From positions 1 to 23,126 of IMG/VR virus record IMGVR_UViG_3300041809_002661: a DNA stretch of 23,126 bases. One strand, 5' to 3'. This document shows, in pieces, positions 6,959-15,264 of this stretch. Under the pieces are notes generated by a model. The model had not been told where the DNA came from, made no database searches, and saw only the letters and a list, made by a program, of their open reading frames with translations. Origin of the DNA: a virus. Position numbers and translations under genes: made by a program. Each line of letters opens with the position of its first letter. Position 1 is the stretch's first letter.

Positions 6959-7672
6959 CTAGGCCGACGCGATAGCGTAGAGCACCCAGGCCTCGATGAC
7001 GCCAGCCGTCAACGGGCCGGTCGCGACGACAATCGAGGGTTTGCCATCCGCCGTCATCTTGAACGGGGCGGCCTCGCACGTCGGGGCAACCACCGCGTCC
7101 AAGCCGAGGGCCGCCTTGCCGGTTGCGCCCAGGATGGAGCCCGCGCCCGATCCGGCGCTAGTGGTAATCGCCACCGTCGCCGCGCCGGCGGCGGTCACTG
7201 CGGCCGTGGCATTCACCACGCCGCCGAAGACCACAGCGTTGTTGGGGATGGTGTCGCTGTTGGCCGGCGTGCAGGTGGCGCCGCCGTCGACCGCGAAGTC
7301 GAACAGCATGTGCGCGACCTTGACGCCGTTGACCTGCCCCGAGAAGCCGGGCACGCCATACAGTTTCACGCGCACCGTAGCGGCGCCCGTGACGGCGCCG
7401 GTTTCAACCGCGCCGATCAGCAAGTTGTTGCCCACCGTGGACGTCGCCACCTTGTTGACGTCGTCCCAGTAGGCCTGATCGCCCTGGCTGAAGACGCTGG
7501 CATCCTTGGCGAGGTCGTAGACCCCTTCGACGTTGCACTCGACGTCGGCGCCCTGAAGAGTGTCGTTGGAGGCAACACCGAAGACGTTGCCTACCTTGAA
7601 GCCGTCCCCAGACAGTACGTTGTAGGGGGCCACGAGCGTGAGATTTTCACCGCGTTTCACAAAGTTCGTCAT
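6959..7672 (-). CDS. Capsid decoration/cement protein, DUF2190-like N-terminus
   Basis: This 237-residue protein starts MTNFVKRGENLTLVAPYNV at an ATG with CAGGAGA upstream. Residues 1-105 follow the DUF2190 pattern: AP...SGDGFKVGNVFGVA, then VEGVYDLAKDA, GDQAYWDD, and NLLIGAVETGA...VRVKLYG. DUF2190 proteins cap or cement the capsid lattice. Residues 115-237 form a second Ala/Thr/Gly-rich, beta-like region (AHMLFDFAVDGGA...) ending in WVLYAIASA. That region is not part of the usual short DUF2190 protein and may be an extra surface domain. Immediately downstream of the capsid gene. Confidence 0.7.
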   Translation of the reverse strand: MTNFVKRGENLTLVAPYNVLSGDGFKVGNVFGVASNDTLQGADVECNVEGVYDLAKDASVFSQGDQAYWDDVNKVATSTVGNNLLIGAVETGAVTGAATVRVKLYGVPGFSGQVNGVKVAHMLFDFAVDGGATCTPANSDTIPNNAVVFGGVVNATAAVTAAGAATVAITTSAGSGAGSILGATGKAALGLDAVVAPTCEAAPFKMTADGKPSIVVATGPLTAGVIEAWVLYAIASA

Positions 7673-7713
7673 AAGATCCGTTCTCCTGTTCCTGCCTTCT
7701 TGTTGTGCGCGGA

Positions 7714-7729
7714 GGGCCGTCGCCGGCCC
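7714..7729 (-). other. Intercistronic hairpin between capsid and decoration genes
   Basis: GGGCCG and CGGCCC form a perfect 6-bp stem; on the minus strand the loop is GCGA, a GNRA tetraloop. It lies in the 83-base gap after the capsid stop, upstream of the decoration gene's ribosome binding site. There is no U-run after it, so it is more likely an mRNA processing or stability element than a full terminator. Confidence 0.35.
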
Positions 7730-7755
7730 GCCGCACGTTGCCTGCGCAGTTCCCC

Positions 7756-9867
7756 CTACGCCAAGGTGTTCTTCTGCAAGCCGCGATAATCGATGGCCGC
7801 GGCGGCGAAGTCCAGGCGAGCCTTGATCTCGACGCCGTCCACCTCGAAGCCCTGCCGGGTCTCGATGTAAACGCCCTGCTGCCCTTCGAGATAGCAGTAC
7901 TCAATGGTGTCAATCGAGCTCGGGTCGGCCGCCGTGAACCAGTTGGTCTCGCCGAGCGGGCCGACCGCGTCCAAGCGCGGTTCCACAATCGGCACCATGG
8001 CGCGCACGAATGCCGGCACGTCGACCGAAGACGCGGTTGCCGCCAGGTTGATCGGGTTGGTGATCTGGACGGCAATCCCCTCGAGCGCCGCCGGGACGAT
8101 CAGATACCTGGGAATCAGGTTCAGGATCGTCCCCTTGGGGGCAGTCTGCTTGCGCATCCCCATGCGCGCCGCAGTGATGTTGGCCACCGCCGTGAGGGCA
8201 TTCGTGGCGGTCAGATTCTTGTGTGCCGCGTCGAACAGAGGCACGCCATCGGCCATGTTCGCGTTGGCCGTGATCACGGCCCACACGGCGTCGCTTTCCA
8301 GCGTCGCTGCCGCGATGCCCAGACCGGCGGGAATCCGCGTCAACGCCTGGAGGTCGTCGTTAAGGACCACCTTTCTGGTGATCGGAACGATTCCGCCCCA
8401 GGTCGTGAGCGCGTAGGACTCCTTCGAGTCGCTCAGATAAATGCGAACGAACTCCCCGTTTTCGTTGGTCTTCTGCAAGGCGGCGATGTCGCTCAACTGG
8501 ATGCGGTTCACCGGCTTGAAGTCGGCCGCAGTGACCTGGCGGCAGAACGGAACGAAGGTGCGCGGCGCCGCTTCATACGCCTGGCGCAGGGTTTTGTTGG
8601 CGACGTTCGCCAGGATGTTGGGAAGGTCGCTGGTGGTCATGGAGCCCTCGAAATACTCGGACGCCCCGTTGCGGCCCTGCAGCGCCACACGAGCGATCTC
8701 GTGGCGGTCCATCCCGCGCGTCTTCACGCCGCAGGCGCTCAGGCACTCGCGCGCCATGTCCACCAGCGTGAGTCCGGCGTACTCCCGGCCCTTCTCGACC
8801 ATCTCGCGCGACGCGCGCGGGTCGCCCCTCAGGAGCAACGCCGCCTCCATCCCTTCGCGTCGCTTGTCCGCCTCGTCCTGGCCTCCGCCCGAGGCGCCCG
8901 GGTTGAGCGGCTGAGTCGGGCGCTTCCGGTACTCGGCATCCAGCTTCGTCATGATGCGCTCCCGAGCGGCATCCACGGACACGCCCTCGTCGATCAGCGC
9001 TACGAGGAAGGTCTCCTCCACCTTGAAAGGGCCGGTGGCAATCGCGCGAATGGTGCTCGCGCGCAACCGCTCCGCCTTCACCGCCTCGTCGCGCGCGGCG
9101 GCGAGGGCAACTTCGTTTTGACGGGCCTCAACGCCCGGATCCTGCGTGGTCGTTTCCATCTCAGGTTTCTCCTTTATGTGGGCTGTTGCCCGTTGCGGTT
9201 CCACTACACTCGGTTGCGCCGGCGGCAGTATTGCCGCCGACATAAAAGTTGTGTTCGCGTCGCCAGGAACCGGCACGAGAGAGATCTCGAACGGTTCCCA
9301 ATCCGTCGCGGTGAATTCCTTGCGCTCCTGGCCCTTGGGGGTGGTATCCACCTTGCTGTAAATCCACATCCCCGGACTGAGGTTCTGAATGATGCCGCCC
9401 TTCACGTCGTTCCAGATGGGCGTTACGTCGTCCCGCTTACTGAACTGGATGGTGGCTACGCCCGTACCCTTCTTGGCCCAGGCTTTTCGCACCACGCCCA
9501 GTTGGTCCGCGACGCCATACGCGGCGTGCGAGTCCAGCACCGGACCGCCGTTGTTGAGGCGGTCCAGCCGGCAGCCCTTCATGTCGAGGATGAGGTCATA
9601 TTCCACGCCAGTGCGCCAGTCGAACCGGGGCACTTTGGCGCCCGTGTACCAGACCGCGTCAATGGTTCGGGAGTCATCGTTGGCCGACGGCGGAGCGAAG
9701 CTCGCCGCCACGGCGAAGCGCTCGACCTGGATCTCCGGGCTTTCCTGCTGTTGCTCCGGTGGCGTTCGAGCGGCGACGGCTTCCTCCGGGGCGGTCGCCG
9801 GCAGTGTTGCGGCGGCGACTTCTACCGGGGCGGTCTCCGGCACCGTCCCCGCGATTTCTTCGGGCAT
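7756..9867 (-). CDS. Prohead protease - major capsid protein fusion
   Basis: A 703-residue protein. Residues 1-45 are an Ala/Pro/Glu-rich leader. Residues about 48-210 form a prohead-protease-like domain: GGPVLDSHAAYG with His114, GIIQNLSPGMW with Ser164 as the likely nucleophile, and EPFEISLVPVPGD. Residues 215-390 are Glu/Lys/Ala-rich and probably serve as scaffold (delta domain). Residues about 400-703 look like an HK97-fold major capsid protein, with EYFEGSMTTSDLPNILANV and FRIQLSD-like strands through YRGLQKNTLA at the end. In most phages protease and capsid are separate genes; here one polyprotein would be self-processed during prohead maturation. No internal stop or frameshift is visible across the junction. 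The start ATG lies 27 bases after the portal stop. Confidence 0.8.
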   Translation of the reverse strand: MPEEIAGTVPETAPVEVAAATLPATAPEEAVAARTPPEQQQESPEIQVERFAVAASFAPPSANDDSRTIDAVWYTGAKVPRFDWRTGVEYDLILDMKGCRLDRLNNGGPVLDSHAAYGVADQLGVVRKAWAKKGTGVATIQFSKRDDVTPIWNDVKGGIIQNLSPGMWIYSKVDTTPKGQERKEFTATDWEPFEISLVPVPGDANTTFMSAAILPPAQPSVVEPQRATAHIKEKPEMETTTQDPGVEARQNEVALAAARDEAVKAERLRASTIRAIATGPFKVEETFLVALIDEGVSVDAARERIMTKLDAEYRKRPTQPLNPGASGGGQDEADKRREGMEAALLLRGDPRASREMVEKGREYAGLTLVDMARECLSACGVKTRGMDRHEIARVALQGRNGASEYFEGSMTTSDLPNILANVANKTLRQAYEAAPRTFVPFCRQVTAADFKPVNRIQLSDIAALQKTNENGEFVRIYLSDSKESYALTTWGGIVPITRKVVLNDDLQALTRIPAGLGIAAATLESDAVWAVITANANMADGVPLFDAAHKNLTATNALTAVANITAARMGMRKQTAPKGTILNLIPRYLIVPAALEGIAVQITNPINLAATASSVDVPAFVRAMVPIVEPRLDAVGPLGETNWFTAADPSSIDTIEYCYLEGQQGVYIETRQGFEVDGVEIKARLDFAAAAIDYRGLQKNTLA

Positions 9868-9894
9868 GAAGTGCTCCTTGTTTTAGGGGTTGAC

Positions 9895-11469
9895 TTACGA
9901 CTGGTAGCTTCTGGTTGGCGAGTCCCACTGCCTGCCGGAGTACTCCGCAGACGCCTTCGCCGTACTCGTTTTGGTAGAAGGCGGATCGGGGGCTTTCTCC
10001 CCGCTGGCCGTGGGCTGCTCGACGCCCTTGTCGTTCACGTTGCGCGGATCGCAGTCCAGGATGATCTCCAGCGAATCGAGCAGATCGTTCATCCGCTTGA
10101 TCTCCTGCAACTGCTTCTCTGGGTCGTAGCCGTTCTGCGCGATCGCCTCCGACAACGTCAACGTGCCGGTGCGGATGCGCTTTAACTCGGCCATGGCATC
10201 CTTCAGCGGATCTACCGATTCGAACTTGGGCGCCGTCCATTGAACGCCATAGTTGGCTGCGGGAATCCTCCCGATGAACACCAGGGTGTCAATGAACCTC
10301 CGCCACGTCGGACGGCAGAACATCGGTATCAGCGTCAGCCACCGGAACGCCTCAATGGTGTTCCGGAAGCCCAGCATGCCGGCGCGATACGAAGAGTAGT
10401 TGACGTTCGAGAGGTCGCCCGACAGCAACTCGTACGGCACGTCCACGCCGGCGCCGATCCCCTGCAGTTCCGTCATCAGATACTCGCGGTAGCCGCCCGC
10501 GGGGGCCGGAGCGTTGAACTTGATGTCCTCGCCCGGCTTCAGATACTCGATCATGCCGGGGTACATGCGCTCCAGCGTGTTGCCCGTCCTCGGGTCCGTG
10601 GACACCGCGCCAATGGGCGGGCCGCTCGCACCCTCCGGCCGCGTCACGATCCCCGCCAGGCACGCCTCAGTCTTCTTCCGCATGCGCTCGGCGTCGCGGT
10701 AGTCGTCGAGGTCGCGCATTGCCAGCATGACGGGAGCCAGCCACGGCACGCCGCGCACCTGGCCGGGCCGCAGGATGCAGTATTGATGCATCACCTCGGA
10801 GGCGGGCACCGGCTGGCTCAAGATGCCGCCCCGCGGATTCAGCATGAAGACGCCGCCCGGATGGTAGTTGTAGAGCCAGTAGGCTTCCCGCTGCCCGATC
10901 ATGTTGAACTGCACGCCCTGGACGATGTGCCCGTTGGCAATGCCCATCGTCCGCGCCACGTCAAGGAAGTCTCCCTCCAGCACCTGCAATTGGAGCGGCA
11001 CGCGGAAGTCATCCGTCAACAACCGCGGCCGGAACCGGACGATCCCGTCGCCGCTCTCGGCGGTGGTCCGCACGATGAGCGCCTGCATGCCGTAGAAATC
11101 CAACTGCCCGCCCGGATCGCAGTTCTCCGCGAAGAAGGGCCACTCCCCGTCGATGAGCTTGTCGAGCGCGGAGCTGCCGGTCTTCGCCTGGGGAACGATC
11201 CCGGTCCCCACGGCGTTGCCCACTAGTTCCGTGATAGCCTTGCTGGCGTACGGATTGTTGCGCAGCAGGTCCCGCGACCGGTTGCGCAAGTTGATCAGGG
11301 ACGCACCGACCTCGGTGTTGGCGTCGCCGCCGGCCGCTACCCAGCCGTCCGTGCGCCGCCCGGACATTGCGCCGTCGTATGCGAGCGTCTGCGTCGCGCG
11401 GCGGAACTGCGCGCGGCGGTACGCCCGCTCCGGCGAAAAGTAGCCGATTGCCTTGTCGAGAGCGTTCAT
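9895..11469 (-). CDS. Phage portal protein, lambda gpB type
   Basis: This 524-residue protein starts MNALDKAIGYFSPERAYRRA. It shows the lambda-portal hallmarks: SLINLRNRSRDLLRNNPYAS, AITELVGNAVGTGI, VLEGDFLD, IVQGVQFN, YWLYNYHPGG, ASEVMHQYC, LRPGQVRGVPWLAPVM and YELLSGDLSNVNYSSYRAG. The portal is the dodecameric vertex ring through which DNA is packaged. Its start directly follows the stop of the gpW-like gene without a gap, which fits the terminase-W-portal order of lambdoid phages. The last 60 residues are low-complexity (Ser/Thr/Lys/Pro). Confidence 0.9.
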   Translation of the reverse strand: MNALDKAIGYFSPERAYRRAQFRRATQTLAYDGAMSGRRTDGWVAAGGDANTEVGASLINLRNRSRDLLRNNPYASKAITELVGNAVGTGIVPQAKTGSSALDKLIDGEWPFFAENCDPGGQLDFYGMQALIVRTTAESGDGIVRFRPRLLTDDFRVPLQLQVLEGDFLDVARTMGIANGHIVQGVQFNMIGQREAYWLYNYHPGGVFMLNPRGGILSQPVPASEVMHQYCILRPGQVRGVPWLAPVMLAMRDLDDYRDAERMRKKTEACLAGIVTRPEGASGPPIGAVSTDPRTGNTLERMYPGMIEYLKPGEDIKFNAPAPAGGYREYLMTELQGIGAGVDVPYELLSGDLSNVNYSSYRAGMLGFRNTIEAFRWLTLIPMFCRPTWRRFIDTLVFIGRIPAANYGVQWTAPKFESVDPLKDAMAELKRIRTGTLTLSEAIAQNGYDPEKQLQEIKRMNDLLDSLEIILDCDPRNVNDKGVEQPTASGEKAPDPPSTKTSTAKASAEYSGRQWDSPTRSYQS

Positions 11470-11682
11470 CTATTCCCTGCTGTGCGTCGCCAGTGTGAAG
11501 GAGGGCGTGGTGATGCCCGCCGCCTTGGCGATTTGCACGTCCAGATCCGCCAGCGCCTTCCGCATCTCGTCCACGCCGTTGTATTCAACCGAGCGGTCCG
11601 TGAACTGCACGCGGCGCACGCCGCTGAAGATGGCGCGTTGCAGCGTGTCCCTTGTGGCCTGAAGTTCAGTGGGTTGAATCAT
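11470..11682 (-). CDS. gpW-like head-tail joining protein
   Basis: A 70-residue protein. The ATG at 11682 overlaps the terminase stop in an ATGA arrangement; the longer frame to 11733 is read-through. The sequence LQATRDTLQRAIFSGVRRV, then FTDRSVEYNG and EMRKALADLD, matches the gpW pattern (helix, beta hairpin, helix). gpW binds the portal and is needed before the tail joins. Length matches lambda gpW (68 residues) and the position between terminase and portal is the same. Confidence 0.82.
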   Translation of the reverse strand: MIQPTELQATRDTLQRAIFSGVRRVQFTDRSVEYNGVDEMRKALADLDVQIAKAAGITTPSFTLATHSRE

Positions 11683-13613
11683 TTGAACCAGTCCTTGCCG
11701 CCCAGCGTCCCTCCGCGCCCGCCGGCGCCCCAATACCCATCGAGGGGCCGACTGGCGCGCGGCGCCTCCGTTGGGGACTTCCCCTCAAGCGCGGCCCAAT
11801 CCGCCTCAGAAAACGAATCGAGACCGCAGATGGCCGCCGCCGCCCGGCAAAGCACCGCCAGATCCAGCGGTTCGTTCCTGACTGACTTATCCGGTATCCA
11901 CTCGACCTTGCCGTTCGCCCGGATGATCCGCGACTCCGAACACAGGCCCCGATAGAAGTCCTGATCCCCGTAGGCGTAGTGCTGAAATCCCGGCGGGAAG
12001 CTGCCATCGTCTGGCAGCGCGATCCGCAGCCAGTCGTAGAACTCCTGCTTCGCCCAGTGCGTGCCGATGTGCCAGATGCGCACGTTCTGCCGCTTGCGCG
12101 CCGCGTCCGTGGGCGACACCCTGGCGATCAACTTCAAGAAGTCTGGTGTGCCCTTGGTCGGGACCACCGTGCGCTGCGCATAGACGCGGTCGCCAGCCGG
12201 GCCATGCGCCGGCTGCGGGTGGCGCGCGGCGAAGTCGTAAACCATCTGCGGCCTGAACCCGGTGTCGACAGCCATCGCCATGATCGGCATCGTCCCGCCC
12301 GCCGCGCGCGGCCACTCCGCGGCCAACAGCACTTCCAGTTCCTGCCACACCTCCGGCGAGGACGTTTTGAGCGCCTGGCCGGCGGCGTCCGGAATCTGAA
12401 TCACGCGGTAGTCTACCGACCAGGACTCCTTGCCGCGTCCGTACGCCTTGACCTCAACCTCCAGCCGGTCGTCCTGCACGTCCACGCCGGCCACCAGCAG
12501 CGACGCTTGCGCAGGCACCGTGCCCAACGGGTACTCCTCGCGCCGGAGGTAGATCTTCTCCCAATCCGGCGCCGACCCGCGCTCTACCCAAAGCTCCGCC
12601 AGGACCGTGTTCAAGAACCCCTTGAGCGTCTCCACCGACTGGTGCGCAACGTCGAACTCCGAGGCGATGATCCCCCACCCACGCTTCGGAGAGATCAACT
12701 GCGTAACGCAGAAGCCGGGGATCGGCGACCCCGGATTCTGCGCGCGGTACTCGCCGTGCTCCACCATCCACGACTTCTGGTGATGCGGAATCTCCTGCCG
12801 GCATTCCTCGCAGCGGTAGACTGCCTTCTCCGGCTCGCCCTTCGGCCACACCAACCCGCCCGCCGTGCCGTCCCCCAGGACGAGCACCTGGAAGTGATTG
12901 CACATAGGGCAAGGCACGAAGTACTTGCGCTGGTCGCTCGCCTCCCACGCCGCTTGTATCCGGCTCTCCCCGTCGATGGTGGGCGTCGAGCAGATGAGCA
13001 CCTTCTTGTTGTGCTCGAACTCGCCGGTGCGCTGCATCGCCAGAAACACCGGGTCACCTTCAGAACCGGCGCTCGCCGGATACCGGTCCACCTCGTCCAG
13101 CAGCAGATACCGGATCGGCCGCATGGCCAGGCCGGAGGGCGAGATCGCGCCCGTGAACGTGATGTGCCCCGAGCCGTTGGCGAACACCTTGTGCATCGCC
13201 GTGTTCTGCGAGTCGCGCGACTTGACCGCCGCAATCCTTCCACGCAGCACCGGCGAGTGCCGAAACAACGGGGCGACGCGGTCCTTGGAGAGCGACTTGG
13301 CGTCGTCCGATCGCGGCTCCACAACCAGCGTCGGCCCCGGATCTACATCCGCGATGTACCCCAGGAAGTTCACCAGCACGCTGGTCTTGAGCATCTGGGC
13401 CGCGCTCATCAGCACCACCTGCTTGCACGGGTGGTTGGGGCCGAGGCAGTCCATCGGCTCGCGCTGGAATCGCCGCGTATGCCACTGGCCGCGTTCCGCC
13501 GAACCGGATCCGATCAGGACCACGTTCTCGTCGGCCCAATCGGAGACGGAGATGTCGCGCGGCGGCAGCAACGCCTGCGAGCCGACCTCGTACATCGAAA
13601 ATGGCGTCGTCAT
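11679..13613 (-). CDS. Terminase large subunit, GpA family
   Basis: A 644-residue protein starting at the ATG at 13613-13611, which overlaps the TAA of the small subunit by one base. The ATPase part has a variant Walker A-like SAAQMLKTS (residues 70-78) and Walker B LLLDEVD (170-176), followed by ICSTPT coupling residues. Two cysteine pairs, CPMC (235-238) and CEEC (268-271), form the zinc-finger-like insertion common in GpA terminases. The nuclease part starts at GVDVQDDRLEVEV (376-388) and includes AVDTG (448-452). It cuts and translocates genome DNA into proheads with the small subunit and portal. Complete length and intact motifs suggest it is functional. Confidence 0.9.
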   Translation of the reverse strand: MTTPFSMYEVGSQALLPPRDISVSDWADENVVLIGSGSAERGQWHTRRFQREPMDCLGPNHPCKQVVLMSAAQMLKTSVLVNFLGYIADVDPGPTLVVEPRSDDAKSLSKDRVAPLFRHSPVLRGRIAAVKSRDSQNTAMHKVFANGSGHITFTGAISPSGLAMRPIRYLLLDEVDRYPASAGSEGDPVFLAMQRTGEFEHNKKVLICSTPTIDGESRIQAAWEASDQRKYFVPCPMCNHFQVLVLGDGTAGGLVWPKGEPEKAVYRCEECRQEIPHHQKSWMVEHGEYRAQNPGSPIPGFCVTQLISPKRGWGIIASEFDVAHQSVETLKGFLNTVLAELWVERGSAPDWEKIYLRREEYPLGTVPAQASLLVAGVDVQDDRLEVEVKAYGRGKESWSVDYRVIQIPDAAGQALKTSSPEVWQELEVLLAAEWPRAAGGTMPIMAMAVDTGFRPQMVYDFAARHPQPAHGPAGDRVYAQRTVVPTKGTPDFLKLIARVSPTDAARKRQNVRIWHIGTHWAKQEFYDWLRIALPDDGSFPPGFQHYAYGDQDFYRGLCSESRIIRANGKVEWIPDKSVRNEPLDLAVLCRAAAAICGLDSFSEADWAALEGKSPTEAPRASRPLDGYWGAGGRGGTLGGKDWFK

Positions 13614-14176
13614 TAGAACCCGGCGTCCGAAACTGCTTTCGCCATCTTGCGCCGCAAGGCGTTCGTCTCGCCCACGAGAATCCTGTGGATCTCCGCTTCG
13701 GTCTTCGCCGCGGCGACGAGCGGGGCCACGCGATCCGGGTACGCCGACAGGGCGTCCCCCACGATCGCGGACCACTGCGCGGCATACTCCCCGGCCTTAG
13801 TAGCCTGAATCAATTTGCCGGCTCGCTCCTCATACTCCAGCTGCGCCGTCTTCGCCTTGAACGTCTCGTTCACAGCGCGCGCCCGGAGGTAGGCGGCGAC
13901 AGGATCGTTCGAAACATCGGGCTGGCCCGACATGCCGGAACCGCCACGCTGCGGGGCGGCGCGCGGGGCCGGCGGCGCCGCCTGAGGCTGCTGGTCGCCC
14001 ATCTGGTGGAGCGTCCTGCCGGCGAACGTGTTCCGTTCCCACTCGGCATTCGCCGTCGCCGGGTCGATGGTCCCGTCCGCGCCCAACGAGATCCGCTTTG
14101 TCGCGATGGCCTTCTGGACCGCCCGGAGCGTCACTCCGCGAAGCCTGGCATACGCCCGCTGCGAAACGCCCGTCAT
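13613..14176 (-). CDS. Terminase small subunit-like DNA-binding protein
   Basis: This 187-residue protein starts MTGVSQRAYARLRGVTLRAV. The first 50 residues fit a winged-helix/HTH of Nu1 type: SQRAYARLRGVTLRAVQKAI is a recognition-helix-like stretch, followed by the wing RISLGADGTIDPATANAEW. A Pro/Ala/Gln-rich linker (60-90) leads to a helical C-terminal part with FKAKTAQLEYEERAGKLI, as in Nu1-like subunits, where it mediates assembly. It ends one base into the large subunit gene (TAATG), so the two are translationally coupled. It would recognise the packaging site. Confidence 0.78.
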   Translation of the reverse strand: MTGVSQRAYARLRGVTLRAVQKAIATKRISLGADGTIDPATANAEWERNTFAGRTLHQMGDQQPQAAPPAPRAAPQRGGSGMSGQPDVSNDPVAAYLRARAVNETFKAKTAQLEYEERAGKLIQATKAGEYAAQWSAIVGDALSAYPDRVAPLVAAAKTEAEIHRILVGETNALRRKMAKAVSDAGF

Positions 14177-14230
14177 GCCTTGCCGCCCATTCGCCGCTCC
14201 TCGCCGCCAGCAGGGTGACTACCCGACTAC

Positions 14231-14353
14231 CTACCGTGACGACCTCGTAAATCCGCAGTAACTAAAGACTTTTCGGAACCGGTCCACCCGCCGCGCGCCG
14301 AGGCGTTGCAGCACCTGGGATTTGGCGCGGCCGCAGGGCTGGCACTGTTTCAC
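14231..14353 (-). CDS. Possible 40-residue ORF between HNH and terminase genes
   Basis: A GTG at 14353-14351 opens a 40-codon frame ending at 14231. It encodes VKQCQPCGRAKSQVLQRLG followed by a basic stretch; the CQPC pair could hold a metal. No good ribosome binding site is seen and coding signs are weak. The 233-base gap (14177-14409) holds nothing else I can support; a packaging (cos/pac) site would be expected about here, but none can be recognised by eye. Confidence 0.2.
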   Translation of the reverse strand: MKQCQPCGRAKSQVLQRLGARRVDRFRKVFSYCGFTRSSR

Positions 14354-14409
14354 GCACCCGTGGGCCCCGTTGCGCCCAGCCCCTCTGCCTGGCGCAAGGC
14401 CACGACCCG

Positions 14410-15240
14410 TCAAGCCGGGGCGTCCTGTGCGCCAGCACCGGCGATCAGGCCAGCGTACGCCGCGAAAAGCGGCAGCCTCCGATCCGATGGCGGGTGGCGC
14501 GCGATCCACAGGCGTTGGACTCGCACCCGGTGCTCGGGCTGGACCCGTTCGATCCACTGCCCGCACGTCAAGGAAGCCTTCCGCGCGTTGCACGGGCGGC
14601 AGACGATCACGATGTTGCGCATGCTGTGCTCGCCCCCGTGACAGACCGCCACCATATGATCCGTCTGCTTCTCGGCGTCTTCGAAGGGGCAATCGCAATA
14701 GGCGCACCGGTGCGCCGCCGTCTTGGCATCCAGAATGCTTTCCTTCGTAACCGTCCCGTCGCACGCCGCAGCGATGCGCGCATTGCGGGTCTGCCCGTAG
14801 ATGCTGACTGCCTCCGGGTGTGCCGCTTTGTACGTCGCCGTTCTGAGCCGTTCCTGCGCCAGGTTTCTCTGGTAGTCGGTCCGCGCCTGCGCCGCTTGCT
14901 CTTTGCGTAGGGCCGATACCACCTCGAGGAACGCCGTGGCAGCGAGCCGATTGAACTCCTTCAACAGGGAACGAACGAAACTGCGACGGATCCGCTTCGC
15001 GGCGTCCTCAACGACCCGCACGGCCGCCCGGTGTGCGGCCAGCCGCTCTCGATCCTCGCGCGGGATATATCCACACAGCGCGCGCCGTTGCTTGGCGGCG
15101 GCCCGCTCGCGTTGGAGACGCTTGTATTCTTTGCCTTGCCAGTAGCCGGGCACCTTGGGCGGCGCGGGTGCCGCCGCCATCCTGGATCGGATCGTCGCCA
15201 TCAGTGCGGCGTGATGCGTCACCTCGTGTGGTTGCGGCAT
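14410..15240 (-). CDS. HNH endonuclease domain protein
   Basis: A 276-residue protein. Residues 30-140 are strongly basic and helical, probably DNA-binding or coiled-coil. The HNH module follows: CAYC (179-182), TDHMVAVCHGG with DH at 194-195, Asn209 in SMRNIVIVC, and CRPCNARK (214-221). All four zinc-binding cysteines and the His/Asn catalytic positions are present. HNH proteins next to terminase genes are common in phages and in HK97-type systems assist cohesive-end cutting; a free-standing homing-type nuclease is the alternative. The start could also be the ATG at 15201. Confidence 0.75.
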   Translation of the reverse strand: MPQPHEVTHHAALMATIRSRMAAAPAPPKVPGYWQGKEYKRLQRERAAAKQRRALCGYIPREDRERLAAHRAAVRVVEDAAKRIRRSFVRSLLKEFNRLAATAFLEVVSALRKEQAAQARTDYQRNLAQERLRTATYKAAHPEAVSIYGQTRNARIAAACDGTVTKESILDAKTAAHRCAYCDCPFEDAEKQTDHMVAVCHGGEHSMRNIVIVCRPCNARKASLTCGQWIERVQPEHRVRVQRLWIARHPPSDRRLPLFAAYAGLIAGAGAQDAPA

Positions 15241-15264
15241 GTTCGGGTTCGTGTGGGGAGGGGG

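Noticed and set aside
7705-10185. 826-codon plus-strand open frame
   Set aside because: Antisense to the protease-capsid and portal genes; Arg/His/Val-rich translation with no recognisable motif, as expected from a GC-rich shadow frame.
11979-13616. 545-codon plus-strand open frame
   Set aside because: Lies over the terminase large subunit, whose motifs are intact; Arg/Leu/His-rich shadow.
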